The notes beneath the pieces were generated by a model that saw only the letters and a list, made by a program, of their open reading frames with translations, ran no database searches and had not been told where the DNA came from. Both the position numbers and the translations under genes were made by a program. This document shows, one piece after another, positions 4,989 through 8,609 of a stretch of 8,609 nt of DNA (position 1 is its first letter; each line of letters begins with the position of its first letter). Source of the stretch: an uncultured Collinsella sp. (GTDB taxonomy: Bacteria; Actinomycetota; Coriobacteriia; Coriobacteriales; Coriobacteriaceae); assembly GCA_900554585.1 (NCBI GenBank), contig USHS01000042.1, positions 1 through 8,609 of the forward strand, in the 5' to 3' direction.

Positions 4989-6215
4989 CTAATAGTTGGC
5001 TTCGTAGCCGTTGCCGTCACCGGTGGGCTCTTCGTAGTAATCGGAGCCGTCGCTCGAATCGTCGGAATCGTCCGAGCCACCCGACGAGGTCGCGGTGCCA
5101 TATGCGTAGTCCTCGGACGTATTGTTGTTGAGGTCACCGATCGTGGAACTGGAGCCGTCTGAAAGGCCCATGGTGTTGGGGCCCTTGGGATCCTCACCGG
5201 CGTCGACGCGGGCCATCATTTCCTTAAGCTCGTCTTCGTAAACAAAGACATAGCTCACGCCGTCGATCATAGTGCTGTCGTCGGCGTACGAGGGCAGGTT
5301 GGCCGAGTAGATGCCCTCGACATCCATGCCGCGCATGGCATTGACCGTGGACACGATATCCTGAACGCTCATATCGGTTACGAGCATATCGGACAGCGAA
5401 TTAACCAGGCCAAAGATCTTCGTGGCATCGAAGTTATTGAGAATCTGGTTGGCAAGGGCGCCAAGCACCTGACGCTGATGGCGCATGCGCGTGTAATCGC
5501 CGTCGGCATAGGTGTAGCGGCAGCGGGCATAGGTAAGGGCGGTAGCGCCGTCCATATGCTGCTGACCAGCGGTAATCTTAATATCCAGGTGCTCGGGATC
5601 GTCGACGTCGTCGGTCGCGTTGATGTCGATACCGCCAACCGAATCAATAAGCGACTGCATGCCGTCAAAGCTGACCTCGGCATAGTGAGAAATCTGCACG
5701 CCGCACAGCTCGTTGACCGCCTGGACCATGGCCTCGGCGCCGCCAACGGTGTGGCAGGCGTTGATCTTCATGGTCTCGCCCTTGTACACGACCTTGGTGT
5801 CGCGCGGAACGGAAATGAGCGTCGCCTGCTTTTGCGTGGGGTCGATGCGTGCCAGGATAATCGAGTCGGCACGATACGTATCCTCGCCCGGACGACCGTC
5901 GGTACCAAGAAGCAACACGTAGAACGGATCTTTTGCCTCATTGGTATCGACCAGAATCTGGCGCAGGTTGTTGGTAATGACATTGGAGTCGCCAAGCTTG
6001 CCCATGATAGTGGCAAACCACAGACCCGCAGCAGTCGTGGCGCTCAGCAGCACGCCGAGTACGGCGATGAGAGCTACGCGGCGAACCGTGCGGCCGCGAC
6101 GGCGCTGACGGGCGCGCTCGGAATAGCGTGCGACATTGTCGCGGCTGTAGATCTTGGCCTGCGCACCAGTCGAGGGTCTTCGGGTGTTATCCGCTAGGGG
6201 TTTCTTGTTAAACAT
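4989..6215 (-). CDS. LytR-CpsA-Psr (LCP) family cell-wall glycopolymer ligase
   Basis: LCP enzymes move glycopolymers from lipid carriers onto peptidoglycan outside the membrane. The 408-residue product has a basic cytoplasmic N-terminus (many Arg, 12-46), one transmembrane helix about 46-70, and an extracellular LCP domain about 97-260. Family motifs are LLLGTDGR, RADSIILARIDP, ISVPRDT (Arg138, Asp139) and the Arg-rich catalytic segment ARCRYTYADGDYTRMRHQRQ (about 230-249). Cys154, Cys171 and Cys232 lie in the exported part; disulfide-bonded LCP proteins are known in actinobacteria, so a bond is possible. The last 55 or so residues are low-complexity Asp/Ser/Gly/Tyr, likely a disordered acidic tail. 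ATG 6215 is chosen over an in-frame TTG at 6221 because GCAGG lies just upstream. It follows murA by 12 bases, so they form an operon. The polymer transferred is unknown. Confidence 0.93.
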   Translation of the reverse strand: MFNKKPLADNTRRPSTGAQAKIYSRDNVARYSERARQRRRGRTVRRVALIAVLGVLLSATTAAGLWFATIMGKLGDSNVITNNLRQILVDTNEAKDPFYVLLLGTDGRPGEDTYRADSIILARIDPTQKQATLISVPRDTKVVYKGETMKINACHTVGGAEAMVQAVNELCGVQISHYAEVSFDGMQSLIDSVGGIDINATDDVDDPEHLDIKITAGQQHMDGATALTYARCRYTYADGDYTRMRHQRQVLGALANQILNNFDATKIFGLVNSLSDMLVTDMSVQDIVSTVNAMRGMDVEGIYSANLPSYADDSTMIDGVSYVFVYEDELKEMMARVDAGEDPKGPNTMGLSDGSSSTIGDLNNNTSEDYAYGTATSSGGSDDSDDSSDGSDYYEEPTGDGNGYEANY

Positions 6216-6227
6216 AGGCAACCTGCA

Positions 6228-7511
6228 TTAGTAGATGACGGGATCGGGAACGGTGGCATGTTCGACATGCGCGCCAAGCGCCTGCAGCTTTTCGACAAAC
6301 TGCTCGTAGCCACGTTTGATGTGATGGATGGCCGAGACCTCGGTAACGCCATCGGCGATAAGACCGGCAACCACAAGCGCCGCGCCGCCACGCAGGTCGG
6401 GTGAGGTGACCTGTGCGCCCGAGAAGCCCTTGACGCCGTGAATCATGGCGTGATGGCTCTCGATACGAATATCGGCACCCATACGCACGAGCTCGGAGGC
6501 GAACATGAAGCGGTTCTCGAAGATGTTCTCGGTAATTACGGAGCTTCCGTCGGCCAGGGCCGAAAGCACCATGATCTGCGCCTGCATGTCGGTCGGGAAA
6601 CCCGGGAACGGAAGCGTCTGGATATCGACCGGCCTGATGCGCTCGACGCGATTGACATGGACGCCGTTCTCGATACGCTCGCACTCGATGCCCATAAGTT
6701 CCATCTTTTTGAGCACCATTCCCAGGTGGATGGGGCAGAAGCCCGTAACATCGACGCCGCGCTCATCGGCCATGAGGGCGCCGGCGACGATAAAGGTGCC
6801 GGCCTCGATGCGGTCACCCACCACGCAATGGGTAACGGGATGCAGCTCCTCCACGCCCTCGATGGTCACGACGGGCGTGCCTGCGCCGACGATCTTGGCA
6901 CCCATCTCGTTGAGCATGTTGGCAAGGTCGACGATCTCGGGCTCGCGGGCAGCGTTGTCGATAACCGTGGTGCCCTGTGCGCGCACGGCAGCCATGATGA
7001 GGTTCTCGGTGGCGCCCACGCTCGCGAATTCGAGCGTGACGGTGGTGCCGTGCAGACCCTGGGGAGCACTGGCGTTGATGTAGCCGTGGGCGGTGTCGAA
7101 CTCGACGCCCAGAGCCTCGAGACCCAAGATATGCATATCGATCTTGCGAGCACCCAGGTTGCAGCCGCCCGGCATGGCGATCTTGGCGCGATGGAAACGA
7201 CCCAGCAGGGGGCCCATCACAGCCGTGGAGGCGCGCATCTTGGCGACAAGCTCGTAGGGCGCCTCCCAAGAATCGACCTGGGAGGTATCGATCTCGAGCG
7301 TGTGCTCGTCGAGAACATCGATCGTAGCGCCCATGCCCTTGAGCACCTTGCCCATCACGTGGACATCGGAAATATCGGGCACGTTCCGCAGCGTCGTCTT
7401 GCCCGGTGCCAGAAGCGTTGCCGCCATAAGTTTGAGCGCGGAGTTCTTAGCACCCGAAACAGGCACGGAACCTCCGATGGCGTGGCCACCCTCAACGCGG
7501 ATAATATCCAA
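6228..7511 (-). CDS. murA: UDP-N-acetylglucosamine 1-carboxyvinyltransferase (MurA)
   Basis: MurA adds enolpyruvate from PEP to UDP-GlcNAc, the first committed step of peptidoglycan synthesis in the cytoplasm. The 427 residues are full length for the family. Visible marks are the N-terminal VSGAKNSAL with Lys22 and Asn23, RAS with Arg93, the catalytic loop MPGGCNLGAR with Cys117 (E. coli Cys115), and GFPTDMQAQ with Asp308 (E. coli Asp305). Because the loop carries Cys and not Asp, the enzyme should have the fosfomycin-sensitive type of active site. The start is TTG at 7511, supported by AAAGG about 8 bases upstream and by exact fit to the family N-terminus (MDxIxxEGG). A terminator lies just upstream, between it and atpC. 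It forms an operon with the downstream lcp gene. Confidence 0.97.
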   Translation of the reverse strand: MDIIRVEGGHAIGGSVPVSGAKNSALKLMAATLLAPGKTTLRNVPDISDVHVMGKVLKGMGATIDVLDEHTLEIDTSQVDSWEAPYELVAKMRASTAVMGPLLGRFHRAKIAMPGGCNLGARKIDMHILGLEALGVEFDTAHGYINASAPQGLHGTTVTLEFASVGATENLIMAAVRAQGTTVIDNAAREPEIVDLANMLNEMGAKIVGAGTPVVTIEGVEELHPVTHCVVGDRIEAGTFIVAGALMADERGVDVTGFCPIHLGMVLKKMELMGIECERIENGVHVNRVERIRPVDIQTLPFPGFPTDMQAQIMVLSALADGSSVITENIFENRFMFASELVRMGADIRIESHHAMIHGVKGFSGAQVTSPDLRGGAALVVAGLIADGVTEVSAIHHIKRGYEQFVEKLQALGAHVEHATVPDPVIY

Positions 7512-7524
7512 GGTCTACCCTTTC

Positions 7525-7563
7525 AAAAAGCATGCCCGGGGTGGCTGGGCCATCCCGGGCATG
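7525..7563 (-). terminator. Intrinsic terminator between atpC and murA
   Basis: On the minus strand, a perfect 10-bp stem (CATGCCCGGG / CCCGGGCATG, arms 7563-7554 and 7540-7531), extended inside by a few pairs, is followed by C and five T residues (7529-7525). It ends the ATP synthase operon about 37 bases after the atpC stop. Only 13 bases separate the T-tract from the murA TTG, and the murA ribosome-binding site lies within them, so any murA transcript from upstream must pass through this hairpin. Confidence 0.88.
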
Positions 7564-7579
7564 ATGTGTTCGCAAATGG

Positions 7580-7599
7580 TCGAACGCTAAAGCGTTTGA
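7580..7599 (-). other. Hairpin adjoining the atpC stop codon
   Basis: AACGCT and AGCGTT pair around a two-base turn, with outer TC/GA pairs joined by a G-T wobble. It begins directly after the atpC TAG. No T-tract follows. It may be a small 3' hairpin in the atp mRNA preceding the true terminator. Confidence 0.35.
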
Positions 7600-7992
7600 C
7601 TATTGGGCAAGCTTGAGCTTACACCATGCGATTTCATTATAGAGGTAGGCGCGGCGTGCATCATCCTCCGACAAATTACCCAGCTTCTCTTCAAAACCTT
7701 GAATATCAGCTTTAACCTTGTCGGCATCGACGGTCGCCAAATCGCAAGCGCGCTCGGCGAGGACGGTCACGACATCGTCCGCGACCTGGGCGTAGCCGCC
7801 GACCACGGCAAACGTGTGGTCGACAGTGCCCATGGCCTTATCGGAAACGCGAACGTAACCGCGGTCGATCGTGCAGATTTCGCTGGAGTGAGCAGGTAAA
7901 ACGCCAAACTCGCCATCCGTAGACGGAATCGACACAAACGCAGCGTCACCCTCATAGGCGAGGCTCACGGGGCACACGATGCGGATACGCAT
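7600..7992 (-). CDS. atpC: F1Fo ATP synthase epsilon subunit
   Basis: The epsilon subunit belongs to the central stalk of the F1 motor and restrains ATP hydrolysis. The 130-residue product has the usual layout: an N-terminal beta-sandwich (about 1-85, with DGEFGVLPAHS typical of the family) and a C-terminal helical part (about 88-130). The ATG at 7992 lies 3 bases after the atpD stop. Its ribosome-binding site, GGAGGAG, is embedded in the last atpD codons (8008-8002), so the two genes are tightly coupled. A terminator follows it, which makes this the last gene of the atp operon. Confidence 0.95.
   Translation of the reverse strand: MRIRIVCPVSLAYEGDAAFVSIPSTDGEFGVLPAHSSEICTIDRGYVRVSDKAMGTVDHTFAVVGGYAQVADDVVTVLAERACDLATVDADKVKADIQGFEEKLGNLSEDDARRAYLYNEIAWCKLKLAQ
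7636..7641 (-). promoter_or_regulatory. TATAAT hexamer in the 3' end of atpC, possible murA promoter
   Basis: A perfect -10 consensus TATAAT lies on the minus strand inside atpC codons for Tyr-Asn. The -35 position at 16-18 base spacing reads ATGATG-like and is poor, and there is no TGn extension. If active, it would start a murA-lcp transcript near 7629 that has to cross the atpC-murA terminator. The match may be chance. Confidence 0.25.
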
Positions 7993-7995
7993 AAC

Positions 7996-8609
<614 letters not shown>

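Noticed and set aside
5478..6197. 239-codon plus-strand open frame opposite lcp
   Set aside because: It is antisense to a well-supported LCP gene and shows no recognisable domain.
6438..7616. 392-codon plus-strand open frame opposite murA
   Set aside because: It is antisense to a complete murA, and its His/Asp/Gly-rich translation is typical of mirror frames. No ribosome-binding site or promoter is evident.

Overview
The window looks like chromosomal core DNA from a high-GC member of the Coriobacteriia, most likely Collinsella or a close relative. The evidence is the 16S rRNA 5' end at the left edge, which carries a GGCGGCGCGCCTAACACATG-type start, the GC-rich codon use, and the mixture of ATG, GTG and TTG starts. 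The genus is my inference from memory of such sequences; no database was searched. No mobile element, CRISPR array, tRNA or phage gene was seen.

Layout, left to right: the 5' end of a 16S rRNA gene (minus strand, running out of the window) with a roughly 400-base leader/promoter region that holds several hairpins; a phosphohexomutase (pgm-like, minus); an intrinsic terminator; a homocysteine S-methyltransferase preceded by a DtxR/MntR-type metal-dependent repressor in a two-gene operon (minus); a divergent promoter region with a perfect 20-bp palindrome; peptidase T (pepT, plus, the only plus-strand gene) with its terminator; a convergent intergenic region with further hairpins; a LytR-CpsA-Psr (LCP) cell-wall ligase; murA; then atpC and the 3' part of atpD at the right edge (all minus).

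Functionally, the right half joins the end of the F1Fo ATP synthase operon to cell-envelope genes. MurA makes the first committed peptidoglycan precursor, and the LCP protein attaches glycopolymers to the finished wall. An intrinsic terminator sits between atpC and murA, with hardly any room for a promoter after it. The left half has a sugar-phosphate mutase directly upstream of an rRNA operon, and a metalloregulator paired with a zinc-dependent methyltransferase. The order atpD-atpC-murA ... 16S on one strand recalls the atp-murA-rrs order known in mycobacteria, here with extra genes between murA and the rRNA.

I found no clearly new biological system. The best leads are the palindrome shared by the dtxR-like operon and pepT, the regulator/methyltransferase pairing, the atpC-murA terminator, and the structured region between pgm and 16S rRNA.
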